From the NCBI GenBank assembly GCA_037893225.1, contig JAZGUH010000628.1:496001-560000 (forward strand): a stretch of 64,000 nucleotides of DNA. Direction: 5' to 3'. Position numbers and translations under genes: made by a program. The notes under the pieces were generated by a model that saw nothing but the letters and a program-made list of their open reading frames with translations, was not told the origin of the DNA and searched no databases. This DNA comes from Hippasteria phrygiana. Taxonomy: Eukaryota > Echinodermata > Asteroidea > Valvatida > Goniasteridae. The first letter of the stretch is position 1, and the number at the start of each line of letters is the position of its first letter. Below are positions 1 through 15,000 of this stretch, piece by piece.

Positions 1-3000
1 GTAAGGCTATAGTCTTGTTTCATCATTTTGGGGTGAAAAACGTTCAAAAACAACAATTACTCAAAAACTTTAAAATCAGTCCAAATGGTAAGGCTATAGC
101 CTTGTTTTATCATTTTTGGGTGCAAAACGTTCAAAAACCACAATTACTCAAAAACTTCAAAATGGTAAGGCTATAGCCTTGTGTTTCATAATTTTTGGGT
201 GAAAAACGTTCAAAAACAACAATTACTCAAAACATTTTGGGGTGAAAAACGTTCAAAAACCACAATTACTCAAAAACTTTAAAATGGTAAGGCTATAGCC
301 TTGTGTTTCATAATTTTTGGGTGAAAAACGTTCAAAAACAACAATTACTCAACTTCAAAATCAGTCAAAATGGTAAGGCTATAGCCTTGTGTTTCCTCAT
401 TTTGGGGTGAATATCGTTCAAAAACAACAATTACTCAAAAACTTTAAAATCAGTCCAAATAGTAAGGCTATAGCCTTGTGTTTCATCATTTTTGGGTGAA
501 AAACGTTCAAAAACAACAATTACTCAAAAACTTTAAAATCAGTCAAAATGGTAAGGCTATAGTCTTGTTTCATCATTTTGGGGTGAAAAACGTTCAAAAA
601 CAACAATTACTCAAAAACTTTAAAATCAGTCCAAATAGTAAGGCTATAGCCTTGTGTTTCATCATTTTTGGGTGAAAATCGTTCAAAAACAACAATTACT
701 CAAAAACTTTAAAATCAGTCCAAATGGTAAGGCTATAGCCTTGTGTTTCATAATTTTTGGGTGAAAAACGTTCAAAAACAACAATTACTCAACTTCAAAA
801 TCAGTCAAAATGGTAAGGCTATAGCCTTGTGTTTCCTCATTTTGGGGTGAAAATCGTTCAAAAACAACAATTACTCAAAAACTTTAAAATCAGTCCAAAT
901 AGTAAGGCTATAGCCTTGTGTTTCATCATTTTTGGGTGAAAAACGTTCAAAAACAACAATTACTCAAAAACTTTAAAATCAGTCAAAATGGTAAGGCTAT
1001 AGTCTTGTTTCATCATTTTGGGGTGAAAAACGTTCAAAAACAACAATTACTCAAAAACTTTAAAATCAGTCCAAATGGTAAGGCTATAGCCTTGTGTTTC
1101 CTCATTTTGGGGTGAAAAACGTTCAAAAACAACAATTACTCAAAAACTTTAAAATCAGTCCAAATGGTAAGGCTATAGCCTTGTGTTTCATCATTTTTGG
1201 GTGAAAAACGTTCAAAAACAACAATTACTCAAAAACTTTAAAATCAGTCCAAATGGTAAGGCTATAGCCTTGTTTCATCATTTTGGGGTGAAAAACGTTC
1301 CAAAACCACAATTACTCAAAAACTTTAAAATCAGTCCAAATAGTAAGGCTATAGCCTTGTGTTTCATCATTTTTGGGTGAAAAACGTTCAAAAACAACAA
1401 TTACTCAAAAACCTTAAAATCAGTCCAAATGGTAAGGCTATAGCCTTGTGTTTCATCATTTTTGGGTGAAAAACGTTCAAAAACAACAATTACTCAAAAA
1501 CTTCAAAATCAGTCCAAATGGTAAGGCTATAGCCTTGTGTTTCATCATTTTTGGGTGAAAAACGTTCAAAAACCACAATTACTCAAAAACTTCAAAATCA
1601 GTCCAAATAGTAAGGCTATAGTCTTGTTTCATCATTTTGGGGTGAAAAACGTTCAAAAACAACAATTACTCAAAAACTTTAAAATCAGTCCAAATGGTAA
1701 GGCTATAGCCTTGTTTTATCATTTTTGGGTGCAAAACGTTCAAAAACCACAATTACTCAAAAACTTCAAAATGGTAAGGCTATAGCCTTGTGTTTCATCA
1801 TTTTGGGGTGAAAAACGTTCAAAAACAACAATTACTCAAAAACTTTAAAATCAGTCCAAATGGTAAGGCTATAGTCTTGTTTCATCATTTTGGGGTGAAA
1901 AACGTTCAAAAACAACAATTACTCAAAAACTTTAAAATCAGTCCAAATGGTAAGGCTATAGCCTTGTTTTATCATTTTTGGGTGCAAAACGTTCAAAAAC
2001 CACAATTACTCAAAAACTTCAAAATGGTAAGGCTATATAGCCTTGTGTTTCATCATTTTTGGGTGAAAAACGTTCAAAAACCACAATTACTCAAAAACTT
2101 CAAAATGGTAAGGCTATAGCCTTGTGTTTCATCATTTTGGGGTGAAAAACGTTCAAAAACAACAATTACTCAAAAACTTTAAAATCAGTCCAAATGGTAA
2201 GGCTATAGCCTTGTTTTATCATTTTTGGGTGCAAAACGTTCAAAAACCACAATTACTCAAAAACTTCAAAATGGTAAGGCTATATAGCCTTGTGTTTCAT
2301 AATTTTTGGGTGAAAAACGTTCAAAAACAACAATTACTCAAAACATTTTGGGGTGAAAAACGTTCAAAAACCACAATTACTCAAAAACTTTAAAATGGTA
2401 AGGCTATAGCCTTGTTTCATAATTTTTGGGTGAAAAACGTTCAAAAACCACAATTACTCAAAAACTTTAAAATCAGTCCAAATGGTAAGGCTATAGCCTT
2501 GTGTTTCATCATTTTTGGGTGAAAAACGTTCCAAAACAACAATTACTCAAAAACTTCAAAATGGTAAGGCTATAGCCTTGTGTTTCATAATTTTTGGGTG
2601 AAAAACGTTCAAAAACAACAATTACTCAAAACATTTTGGGGTGAAAAACGTTCAAAAACCACAATTACTCAAAAACTTTAAAATGGTAAGGCTATAGCCT
2701 TGTGTTTCATAATTTTTGGGTGAAAAACGTTCAAAAACAACAATTACTCAACTTCAAAATCAGTCAAAATGGTAAGGCTATAGCCTTGTGTTTCCTCATT
2801 TTGGGGTGAAAATCGTTCAAAAACAACAATTACTCAAAAACTTTAAAATCAGTCCAAATAGTAAGGCTATAGCCTTGTGTTTCATCATTTTTGGGTGAAA
2901 AACGTTCAAAAACAACAATTACTCAAAAACTTTAAAATCAGTCAAAATGGTAAGGCTATAGTCTTGTTTCATCATTTTGGGGTGAAAAACGTTCAAAAAC

Positions 3001-6000
3001 AACAATTACTCAAAAACTTTAAAATCAGTCCAAATAGTAAGGCTATAGCCTTGTGTTTCATCATTTTTGGGTGAAAATCGTTCAAAAACAACAATTACTC
3101 AAAAACTTTAAAATCAGTCCAAATGGTAAGGCTATAGCCTTGTGTTTCATCATTTTTGGGTGAAAAACGTTCCAAAACAACAATTACTCAAAAACTTTAA
3201 AATGGTAAGGCTATAGCCTTGTGTTTCATAATTTTTGGGTGAAAAACGTTCAAAAACAACAATTACTCAACTTCAAAATCAGTCAAAATGGTAAGGCTAT
3301 AGCCTTGTGTTTCCTCATTTTGGGGTGAAAATCGTTCAAAAACAACAATTACTCAAAAACTTTAAAATCAGTCCAAATAGTAAGGCTATAGCCTTGTGTT
3401 TCATCATTTTTGGGTGAAAAACGTTCAAAAACAACAATTACTCAAAAACTTTAAAATCAGTCAAAATGGTAAGGCTATAGTCTTGTTTCATCATTTTGGG
3501 GTGAAAAACGTTCAAAAACAACAATTACTCAAAAACTTTAAAATCAGTCCAAATGGTAAGGCTATAGCCTTGTGTTTCATCATTTTTGGGTGAAAAACGT
3601 TCAAAAACAACAATTACTCAAAAACTTTAAAATGGTAAGGCTATAGCCTTGTGTTAAATCATTTTTGGGTGAAAAACGTTCAAAAACAACAATTACTCAA
3701 AAACTTTAAAATCAGTCAAAATGGTAAGGCTATAGCCTTGTGTTTCATCATTTTTGGGTGAAAAACGTTCCAAAACAACAATTACTCAAAAACTTTAAAA
3801 TGGTAAGGCTATAGCCTTGTTTCATCATTTTGGGGTGAAAAACGTTCAAAAACCACAATTACTCAAAAACTTTAAAATCAGTCCAAATAGTAAGGCTATA
3901 GCCTTGTGTTTCATCATTTTTGGGTGAAAAACGTTCAAAAACAACAATTACTCAAAAACTTTAAAATGGTAAGGCTATAGCCTCGTGTTAAATCATTTTT
4001 GGGTGAAAAACGTTCAAAAACAACAATTACTCAAAAACTTTAAAATCAGTCAAAATGGTAAGGCTATAGCCTTGTGTTTCATCATTTTTGGGTGAAAAAC
4101 GTTCCAAAACAACAATTACTCAAAAACTTTAAAATCAGTCCAAATGGTAAGGCTATAGCCTTGTTTCATCATTTTGGGGTGAAAAACGTTCCAAAACCAC
4201 AATTACTCAAAAACTTTAAAATCAGTCCAAATGGTAAGGCTATAGTCTTGTTTCATCATTTTTGGGTGAAAAACGTTCAAAAACAACAATTACTCAAAAA
4301 CTTTAAAATCAGTCCAAATGGTAAGGCTATAGCCTTGTGTTTCCTCATTTTGGGGTGAAAAACGTTCAAAAACAACAATTACTCAAAAACTTTAAAATCA
4401 GTCCAAATGGTAAGGCTATAGCCTTGTGTTTCATCATTTTTGGGTGAAAAACGTTCAAAAACAACAATTACTCAAAAACTTTAAAATCAGTCCAAATGGT
4501 AAGGCTATAGCCTTGTTTCATCATTTTTGGGTGAAAAACGTTCAAAAACAACAATTACTCAAAAACTTTAAAATCAGTCCAAATAGTAAGGCTATAGCCT
4601 TGTGTTTCATCATTTTTGGGTGAAAAACGTTCAAAAACAACAATTACTCAAAAACTTTAAAATCAGTCCAAATGGTAAGGCTATAGCCTTGTTTCATCAT
4701 TTTTGGGTGAAAAACGTTCAAAAACAACAATTACTCAAAAACTTTAAAATGCTAAGGCTATAGCCTTGTGTTTCATCATTTTTGGGTGAAAAACGTTCAA
4801 AAACAACAATTACTCAAAAACTTTAAAATCAGTCCAAATGGTAAGGCTATAGCCTTGTGTTTCATCATTTTTGGGTGAAAAACGTTCCAAAACCACAATT
4901 ACTCAAAAACTTTAAAATCAGTCCAAATGGTAAGGCTATAGTCTTGTTTCATCATTTTGGGGTGAAAAACGTTCAAAAACAACAATTACTCAAAAACTTT
5001 AAAATCAGTCCAAATAGTAAGGCTATAGCCTTGTGTTTCATCATTTTTGGGTGAAAATCGTTTAAAAACAACAATTACTCAAAAACTTTAAAATCAGTCC
5101 AAATGGTAAGGCTATAGCCTTGTGTTTCATCATTTTTGGGTGAAAAACGTTCCAAAACAACAATTACTCAAAAACTTTAAAATCAGTCCAAATGGTAAGG
5201 CTATAGCCTTGTTTCATCATTTTGGGGTGAAAAACGTTCCAAAACCACAATTACTCAAAAACTTTAAAATCAGTCCAAATGGTAAGGCTATAGTCTTGTT
5301 TCATCATTTTTGGGTGAAAAACGTTCAAAAACAACAATTACTCAAAAACTTTAAAATCAGTCCAAATGGTAAGGCTATAGCCTTGTGTTTCCTCATTTTG
5401 GGGTGAAAAACGTTCAAAAACAACAATTACTCAAAAACTTTAAAATCAGTCCAAATGGTAAGGCTATAGCCTTGTGTTTCATCATTTTTGGGTGAAAAAC
5501 GTTCAAAAACAACAATTACTCAAAAACTTTAAAATCAGTCCAAATGGTAAGGCTATAGCCTTGTTTCATCATTTTTGGGTGAAAAACGTTCAAAAACAAC
5601 AATTACTCAAAAACTTTAAAATCAGTCCAAATAGTAAGGCTATAGCCTTGTGTTTCATCATTTTTGGGTGAAAAACGTTCAAAAACAACAATTACTCAAA
5701 AACTTTAAAATCAGTCCAAATGGTAAGGCTATAGCCTTGTTTCATCATTTTGGGGTGAAAAACGTTCCAAAACCACAATTACTCAAAAACTTTAAAATCA
5801 GTCCAAATGGTAAGGCTATAGCCTTGTGTTTCATCATTTTTGGGTGAAAAACGTTCAAAAACAACAATTACTCAAAAACTTTAAAATCAGTCAAAATGGT
5901 AAGGCTATAGTCTTGTTTCATCATTTTGGGGTGAAAAACGTTCAAAAACAACAATTACTCAAAAACTTTAAAATCAGTCCAAATAGTAAGGCTATAGCCT

Positions 6001-9000
6001 TGTGTTTCATCATTTTTGGGTGAAAATCGTTCAAAAACAACAATTACTCAAAAACTTTAAAATCAGTCCAAATGGTAAGGCTATAGCCTTGTGTTTCATA
6101 ATTTTTGGGTGAAAAACGTTCAAAAACAACAATTACTCAACTTCAAAATCAGTCAAAATGGTAAGGCTATAGCCTTGTGTTTCATCATTTTTGGGTGAAA
6201 AACGTTCAAAAACAACAATTACTCAAAAACTTTAAAATGGTAAGGCTATAGCCTTGTTTCATCATTTTGGGGTGAAAAACGTTCAAAAACCACAATTACT
6301 CAAAAACTTTAAAATCAGTCCAAATAGTAAGGCTATAGCCTTGTGTTTCATCATTTTTGGGTGAAAAACGTTCAAAAACAACAATTACTCAAAAACTTTA
6401 AAATGGTAAGGCTATAGCCTTGTGTTAAATCATTTTTGGGTGAAAAACGTTCAAAAACAACAATTACTCAAAAACTTTAAAATCAGTCAAAATGGTAAGG
6501 CTATAGCCTTGTTTCATCATTTTGGGGTAAAAAACGTTCAAAAACAACAATTACTCAAAAACTTTAAAATCAGTCCAAATGGTAAGGCTATAGCCTTGTG
6601 TTTCATCATTTTTGGGTGAAAAACGTTCCAAAACAACAATTACTCAAAAACTTTAAAATGGTAAGGCTATAGCCTTGTTTCATCATTTTGGGGTGAAAAA
6701 CGTTCAAAAACCACAATTACTCAAAAACTTTAAAATCAGTCCAAATAGTAAGGCTATAGCCTTGTGTTTCATCATTTTTGGGTGAAAAACGTTCAAAAAC
6801 AACAATTACTCAAAAACTTTAAAATGGTAAGGCTATAGCCTTGTGTTAAATCATTTTTGGGTGAAAAACGTTCAAAAACAACAATTACTCAAAAACTTTA
6901 AAATCAGTCAAAATGGTAAGGCTATAGCCTTGTTTCATCATTTTGGGGTGAAAAACGTTCAAAAACAACAATTACTCAAAAACTTTAAAATCAGTCCAAA
7001 TGGTAAGGCTATAGCCTTGTGTTTCCTCATTTTGGGGTGAAAAACGTTCAAAAACAACAATTACTCAAAAACTTTAAAATCAGTCCAAATGGTAAGGCTA
7101 TAGCCTTGTGTTTCATCATTTTTGGGTGAAAAACGTTCAAAAACAACAATTACTCAAAAACTTTAAAATCAGTCCAAATGGTAAGGCTATAGCCTTGTTT
7201 CATCATTTTTGGGTGAAAAACGTTCAAAAACAACAATTACTCAAAAACTTTAAAATCAGTCCAAATAGTAAGGCTATAGCCTTGTGTTTCATCATTTTTG
7301 GGTGAAAAACGTTCAAAAACAACAATTACTCAAAAACTTTAAAATCAGTCTAAATGGTAAGGCTATAGCCTTGTTTCATCATTTTTGGGTGAAAAACGTT
7401 CAAAAACAACAATTACTCAAAAACTTTAAAATCAGTCCAAATGGTAAGGCTATAGCCTTGTTTCATCATTTTGGGGTGAAAAACGTTCAAAAACAACAAT
7501 TACTCAAAAACTTTAAAATCAGTCCAAATAGTAAGGCTATAGCCTTGTGTTTCATCATTTTTGGGTGAAAAACGTTCAAAAACAACAATTACTCAAAAAC
7601 TTTAAAATCAGTCCAAATGGTAAGGCTATAGCCTTGTTTCATCATTTTTGGGTGAAAAACGTTCAAAAACAACAATTACTCAAAAACTTTAAAATGCTAA
7701 GGCTATAGCCTTGTGTTTCATCATTTTTGGGTGAAAAACGTTCAAAAACAACAATTACTCAAAAACTTTAAAATCAGTCCAAATGGTAAGGCTATAGCCT
7801 TGTGTTTCATCATTTTTGGGTGAAAAACGTTCCAAAACCACAATTACTCAAAAACTTTAAAATCAGTCCAAATGGTAAGGCTATAGTCTTGTTTCATCAT
7901 TTTGGGGTGAAAAACGTTCAAAAACAACAATTACTCAAAAACTTTAAAATCAGTCCAAATAGTAAGGCTATAGCCTTGTGTTTCATCATTTTTGGGTGAA
8001 AATCGTTTAAAAACAACAATTACTCAAAAACTTTAAAATCAGTCCAAATGGTAAGGCTATAGCCTTGTGTTTCATCATTTTTGGGTGAAAAACGTTCCAA
8101 AACAACAATTACTCAAAAACTTTAAAATCAGTCCAAATGGTAAGGCTATAGCCTTGTTTCATCATTTTGGGGTGAAAAACGTTCCAAAACCACAATTACT
8201 CAAAAACTTTAAAATCAGTCCAAATGGTAAGGCTATAGTCTTGTTTCATCATTTTTGGGTGAAAAACGTTCAAAAACAACAATTACTCAAAAACTTTAAA
8301 ATCAGTCCAAATGGTAAGGCTATAGCCTTGTGTTTCCTCATTTTGGGGTGAAAAACGTTCAAAAAACAACAATTACTCAAAAACTTTAAAATCAGTCCAA
8401 ATGGTAAGGCTATAGCCTTGTGTTTCATCATTTTTGGGTGAAAAACGTTCAAAAACAACAATTACTCAAAAACTTTAAAATCAGTCCAAATGGTAAGGCT
8501 ATAGCCTTGTTTCATCATTTTTGGGTGAAAAACGTTCAAAAACAACAATTACTCAAAAACTTTAAAATCAGTCCAAATAGTAAGGCTATAGCCTTGTGTT
8601 TCATCATTTTTGGGTGAAAAACGTTCAAAAACAACAATTACTCAAAAACTTTAAAATCAGTCCAAATGGTAAGGCTATAGCCTTGTTTCATCATTTTGGG
8701 GTGAAAAACGTTCCAAAACCACAATTACTCAAAAACTTTAAAATCAGTCCAAATGGTAAGGCTATAGCCTTGTGTTTCATCATTTTTGGGTGAAAAACGT
8801 TCAAAAACAACAATTACTCAAAAACTTTAAAATCAGTCAAAATGGTAAGGCTATAGTCTTGTTTCATCATTTTGGGGTGAAAAACGTTCAAAAACAACAA
8901 TTACTCAAAAACTTTAAAATCAGTCCAAATAGTAAGGCTATAGCCTTGTGTTTCATCATTTTTGGGTGAAAATCGTTCAAAAACAACAATTACTCAAAAA

Positions 9001-12000
9001 CTTTAAAATCAGTCCAAATGGTAAGGCTATAGCCTTGTGTTTCATAATTTTTGGGTGAAAAACGTTCAAAAACAACAATTACTCAACTTCAAAATCAGTC
9101 AAAATGGTAAGGCTATAGCCTTGTGTTTCATCATTTTTGGGTGAAAAACGTTCAAAAACAACAATTACTCAAAAACTTTAAAATGGTAAGGCTATAGCCT
9201 TGTTTCATCATTTTGGGGTGAAAAACGTTCAAAAACCACAATTACTCAAAAACTTTAAAATCAGTCCAAATAGTAAGGCTATAGCCTTGTGTTTCATCAT
9301 TTTTGGGTGAAAAACGTTCAAAAACAACAATTACTCAAAAACTTTAAAATGGTAAGGCTATAGCCTTGTGTTAAATCATTTTTGGGTGAAAAACGTTCAA
9401 AAACAACAATTACTCAAAAACTTTAAAATCAGTCAAAATGGTAAGGCTATAGCCTTGTTTCATCATTTTGGGGTAAAAAACGTTCAAAAACAACAATTAC
9501 TCAAAAACTTTAAAATCAGTCCAAATGGTAAGGCTATAGCCTTGTGTTTCATCATTTTTGGGTGAAAAACGTTCCAAAACAACAATTACTCAAAAACTTT
9601 AAAATGGTAAGGCTATAGCCTTGTTTCATCATTTTGGGGTGAAAAACGTTCAAAAACCACAATTACTCAAAAACTTTAAAATCAGTCCAAATAGTAAGGC
9701 TATAGCCTTGTGTTTCATCATTTTTGGGTGAAAAACGTTCAAAAACAACAATTACTCAAAAACTTTAAAATGGTAAGGCTATAGCCTTGTGTTAAATCAT
9801 TTTTGGGTGAAAAACGTTCAAAAACAACAATTACTCAAAAACTTTAAAATCAGTCAAAATGGTAAGGCTATAGCCTTGTTTCATCATTTTGGGGTGAAAA
9901 ACGTTCAAAAACAACAATTACTCAAAAACTTTAAAATCAGTCCAAATGGTAAGGCTATAGCCTTGTGTTTCCTCATTTTGGGGTGAAAAACGTTCAAAAA
10001 CAACAATTACTCAAAAACTTTAAAATCAGTCCAAATGGTAAGGCTATAGCCTTGTGTTTCATCATTTTTGGGTGAAAAACGTTCAAAAACAACAATTACT
10101 CAAAAACTTTAAAATCAGTCCAAATGGTAAGGCTATAGCCTTGTTTCATCATTTTTGGGTGAAAAACGTTCAAAAACAACAATTACTCAAAAACTTTAAA
10201 ATCAGTCCAAATAGTAAGGCTATAGCCTTGTGTTTCATCATTTTTGGGTGAAAAACGTTCAAAAACAACAATTACTCAAAAACTTTAAAATCAGTCTAAA
10301 TGGTAAGGCTATAGCCTTGTTTCATCATTTTTGGGTGAAAAACGTTCAAAAACAACAATTACTCAAAAACTTTAAAATCAGTCCAAATGGTAAGGCTATA
10401 GCCTTGTTTCATCATTTTGGGGTGAAAAACGTTCCAAAACCACAATTACTCAAAAACTTTAAAATCAGTCCAAATGGTAAGGCTATAGCCTTGTGTTTCA
10501 TCATTTTTGGGTGAAAAACGTTCAAAAACCACAATTACTCAAAAACTTTAAAATCAGTCCAAATGGTAAGGCTATAGCCTTGTGTTTCATCATTTTTGGG
10601 TGAAAAACGTTCAAAAACCACAATTACTCAAAAACTTCAAAATCAGTCCAAATGGTAAGGCTATAGCCTTGTGTTTCATCATTTTTGGGTGAAAAACGTT
10701 CAAAAACAACCATTACTCAAAAACTTTAAAATCAGTCCAAATGGTAAGGCTATAGCCTTGTTTCATCATTGTGTTTCCTCATTTTTGGGTGAAAAACGTT
10801 CAAAAACAACAATTACTCAAAAACTTCAAAATGGTAAGGCTATAGCCTTGTGTTTCATAATTTTTGGGTGAAAAACGTTCAAAAACAACAATTACTCAAA
10901 AAATTTTGGGGTGAAAAACGTTCAAAAACCACAATTACTCAAAAACTTTAAAATGCTAAGGCTATAGCCTTGTGTTTCATCATTTTTGGGTGAAAAACGT
11001 TCAAAAACAACAATTACTCAAAAACTTTAAAATCAGTCCAAATGGTAAGGCTATAGCCTTGTGTTTCATCATTTTTGGGTGAAAAACGTTCCAAAACCAC
11101 AATTACTCAAAAACTTTAAAATCAGTCCAAATGGTAAGGCTATAGTCTTGTTTCATCATTTTGGGGTGAAAAACGTTCAAAAACAACAATTACTCAAAAA
11201 CTTTAAAATCAGTCCAAATAGTAAGGCTATAGCCTTGTGTTTCATCATTTTTGGGTGAAAATCGTTTAAAAACAACAATTACTCAAAAACTTTAAAATCA
11301 GTCCAAATGGTAAGGCTATAGCCTTGTGTTTCATCATTTTTGGGTGAAAAACGTTCCAAAACAACAATTACTCAAAAACTTTAAAATCAGTCCAAATGGT
11401 AAGGCTATAGCCTTGTTTCATCATTTTGGGGTGAAAAACGTTCCAAAACCACAATTACTCAAAAACTTTAAAATCAGTCCAAATGGTAAGGCTATAGTCT
11501 TGTTTCATCATTTTTGGGTGAAAAACGTTCAAAAACAACAATTACTCAAAAACTTTAAAATCAGTCCAAATGGTAAGGCTATAGCCTTGTGTTTCCTCAT
11601 TTTGGGGTGAAAAACGTTCAAAAACAACAATTACTCAAAAACTTTAAAATCAGTCCAAATGGTAAGGCTATAGCCTTGTGTTTCATCATTTTTGGGTGAA
11701 AAACGTTCAAAAACAACAATTACTCAAAAACTTTAAAATCAGTCCAAATGGTAAGGCTATAGCCTTGTTTCATCATTTTTGGGTGAAAAACGTTCAAAAA
11801 CAACAATTACTCAAAAACTTTAAAATCAGTCCAAATAGTAAGGCTATAGCCTTGTGTTTCATCATTTTTGGGTGAAAAACGTTCAAAAACAACAATTACT
11901 CAAAAACTTTAAAATCAGTCCAAATGGTAAGGCTATAGCCTTGTTTCATCATTTTGGGGTGAAAAACGTTCCAAAACCACAATTACTCAAAAACTTTAAA

Positions 12001-15000
12001 ATCAGTCCAAATGGTAAGGCTATAGCCTTGTGTTTCATCATTTTTGGGTGAAAAACGTTCAAAAACAACAATTACTCAAAAACTTTAAAATCAGTCAAAA
12101 TGGTAAGGCTATAGTCTTGTTTCATCATTTTGGGGTGAAAAACGTTCAAAAACAACAATTACTCAAAAACTTTAAAATCAGTCCAAATAGTAAGGCTATA
12201 GCCTTGTGTTTCATCATTTTTGGGTGAAAATCGTTCAAAAACAACAATTACTCAAAAACTTTAAAATCAGTCCAAATGGTAAGGCTATAGCCTTGTGTTT
12301 CATAATTTTTGGGTGAAAAACGTTCAAAAACAACAATTACTCAACTTCAAAATCAGTCAAAATGGTAAGGCTATAGCCTTGTGTTTCATCATTTTTGGGT
12401 GAAAAACGTTCAAAAACAACAATTACTCAAAAACTTTAAAATGGTAAGGCTATAGCCTTGTTTCATCATTTTGGGGTGAAAAACGTTCAAAAACCACAAT
12501 TACTCAAAAACTTTAAAATCAGTCCAAATAGTAAGGCTATAGCCTTGTGTTTCATCATTTTTGGGTGAAAAACGTTCAAAAACAACAATTACTCAAAAAC
12601 TTTAAAATGGTAAGGCTATAGCCTTGTGTTAAATCATTTTTGGGTGAAAAACGTTCAAAAACAACAATTACTCAAAAACTTTAAAATCAGTCAAAATGGT
12701 AAGGCTATAGCCTTGTTTCATCATTTTGGGGTAAAAAACGTTCAAAAACAACAATTACTCAAAAACTTTAAAATCAGTCCAAATGGTAAGGCTATAGCCT
12801 TGTGTTTCATCATTTTTGGGTGAAAAACGTTCCAAAACAACAATTACTCAAAAACTTTAAAATGGTAAGGCTATAGCCTTGTTTCATCATTTTGGGGTGA
12901 AAAACGTTCAAAAACCACAATTACTCAAAAACTTTAAAATCAGTCCAAATAGTAAGGCTATAGCCTTGTGTTTCATCATTTTTGGGTGAAAAACGTTCAA
13001 AAACAACAATTACTCAAAAACTTTAAAATGGTAAGGCTATAGCCTTGTGTTAAATCATTTTTGGGTGAAAAACGTTCAAAAACAACAATTACTCAAAAAC
13101 TTTAAAATCAGTCAAAATGGTAAGGCTATAGCCTTGTTTCATCATTTTGGGGTGAAAAACGTTCAAAAACAACAATTACTCAAAAACTTTAAAATCAGTC
13201 CAAATGGTAAGGCTATAGCCTTGTGTTTCCTCATTTTGGGGTGAAAAACGTTCAAAAACAACAATTACTCAAAAACTTTAAAATCAGTCCAAATGGTAAG
13301 GCTATAGCCTTGTGTTTCATCATTTTTGGGTGAAAAACGTTCAAAAACAACAATTACTCAAAAACTTTAAAATCAGTCCAAATGGTAAGGCTATAGCCTT
13401 GTTTCATCATTTTTGGGTGAAAAACGTTCAAAAACAACAATTACTCAAAAACTTTAAAATCAGTCCAAATAGTAAGGCTATAGCCTTGTGTTTCATCATT
13501 TTTGGGTGAAAAACGTTCAAAAACAACAATTACTCAAAAACTTTAAAATCAGTCTAAATGGTAAGGCTATAGCCTTGTTTCATCATTTTTGGGTGAAAAA
13601 CGTTCAAAAACAACAATTACTCAAAAACTTTAAAATCAGTCCAAATGGTAAGGCTATAGCCTTGTGTTTCATCATTTTTGGGTGAAAAACGTTCAAAAAC
13701 AACAATTACTCAAAAACTTTAAAATCAGTCCAAATGGTAAGGCTATAGCCTTGTTTCATCATTTTTGGGTGAAAAACGTTCAAAAACAACAATTACTCAA
13801 AAACTTTAAAATCAGTCCAAATAGTAAGGCTATAGCCTTGTGTTTCATCATTTTTGGGTGAAAAACGTTCAAAAACAACAATTACTCAAAAACTTTAAAA
13901 TCAGTCTAAATGGTAAGGCTATAGCCTTGTTTCATCATTTTTGGGTGAAAAACGTTCAAAAACAACAATTACTCAAAAACTTTAAAATCAGTCCAAATGG
14001 TAAGGCTATAGCCTTGTTTCATCATTTTGGGGTGAAAAACGTTCCAAAACCACAATTACTCAAAAACTTTAAAATCAGTCCAAATGGTAAGGCTATAGCC
14101 TTGTGTTTCATCATTTTTGGGTGAAAAACGTTCAAAAACCACAATTACTCAAAAACTTTAAAATCAGTCCAAATGGTAAGGCTATAGCCTTGTGTTTCAT
14201 CATTTTTGGGTGAAAAACGTTCAAAAACCACAATTACTCAAAAACTTCAAAATCAGTCCAAATGGTAAGGCTATAGCCTTGTGTTTCATCATTTTTGGGT
14301 GAAAAACGTTCAAAAACAACCATTACTCAAAAACTTTAAAATCAGTCCAAATGGTAAGGCTATAGCCTTGTTTCATCATTGTGTTTCCTCATTTTTGGGT
14401 GAAAAACGTTCAAAAACAACAATTACTCAAAAACTTCAAAATGGTAAGGCTATAGCCTTGTGTTTCATAATTTTTGGGTGAAAAACGTTCAAAAACAACA
14501 ATTACTCAAAAAATTTTGGGGTGAAAAACGTTCAAAAACCACAATTACTCAAAAACTTTAAAATGGTAAGGCTATAGCCTTGTGTTTCATCATTTTTGGG
14601 TGAAAAACGTTCAAAAACAACAATTACTCAAAAACTTTAAAATCAGTCCAAATAGTAAGGCTATAGCCTTGTGTTTCATAATTTTTGGGTGAAAAACGTT
14701 CAAAAACAACAATTACTCAACTTCAAAATCAGTCAAAATGGTAAGGCTATAGCCTTGTGTTTCCTCATTTTGGGGTGAAAATCGTTCAAAAACAACAATT
14801 ACTCAAAAACTTTAAAATCAGTCCAAATAGTAAGGCTATAGCCTTGTGTTTCATCATTTTTGGGTGAAAAACGTTCAAAAACAACAATTACTCAAAAACT
14901 TTAAAATCAGTCAAAATGGTAAGGCTATAGTCTTGTTTCATCATTTTGGGGTGAAAAACGTTCAAAAACAACAATTACTCAAAAACTTTAAAATCAGTCC

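Noticed and set aside
8270..8461. Minus-strand frame in the satellite
   Set aside because: Created by a single extra A in one monomer; no counterpart in neighbouring copies.
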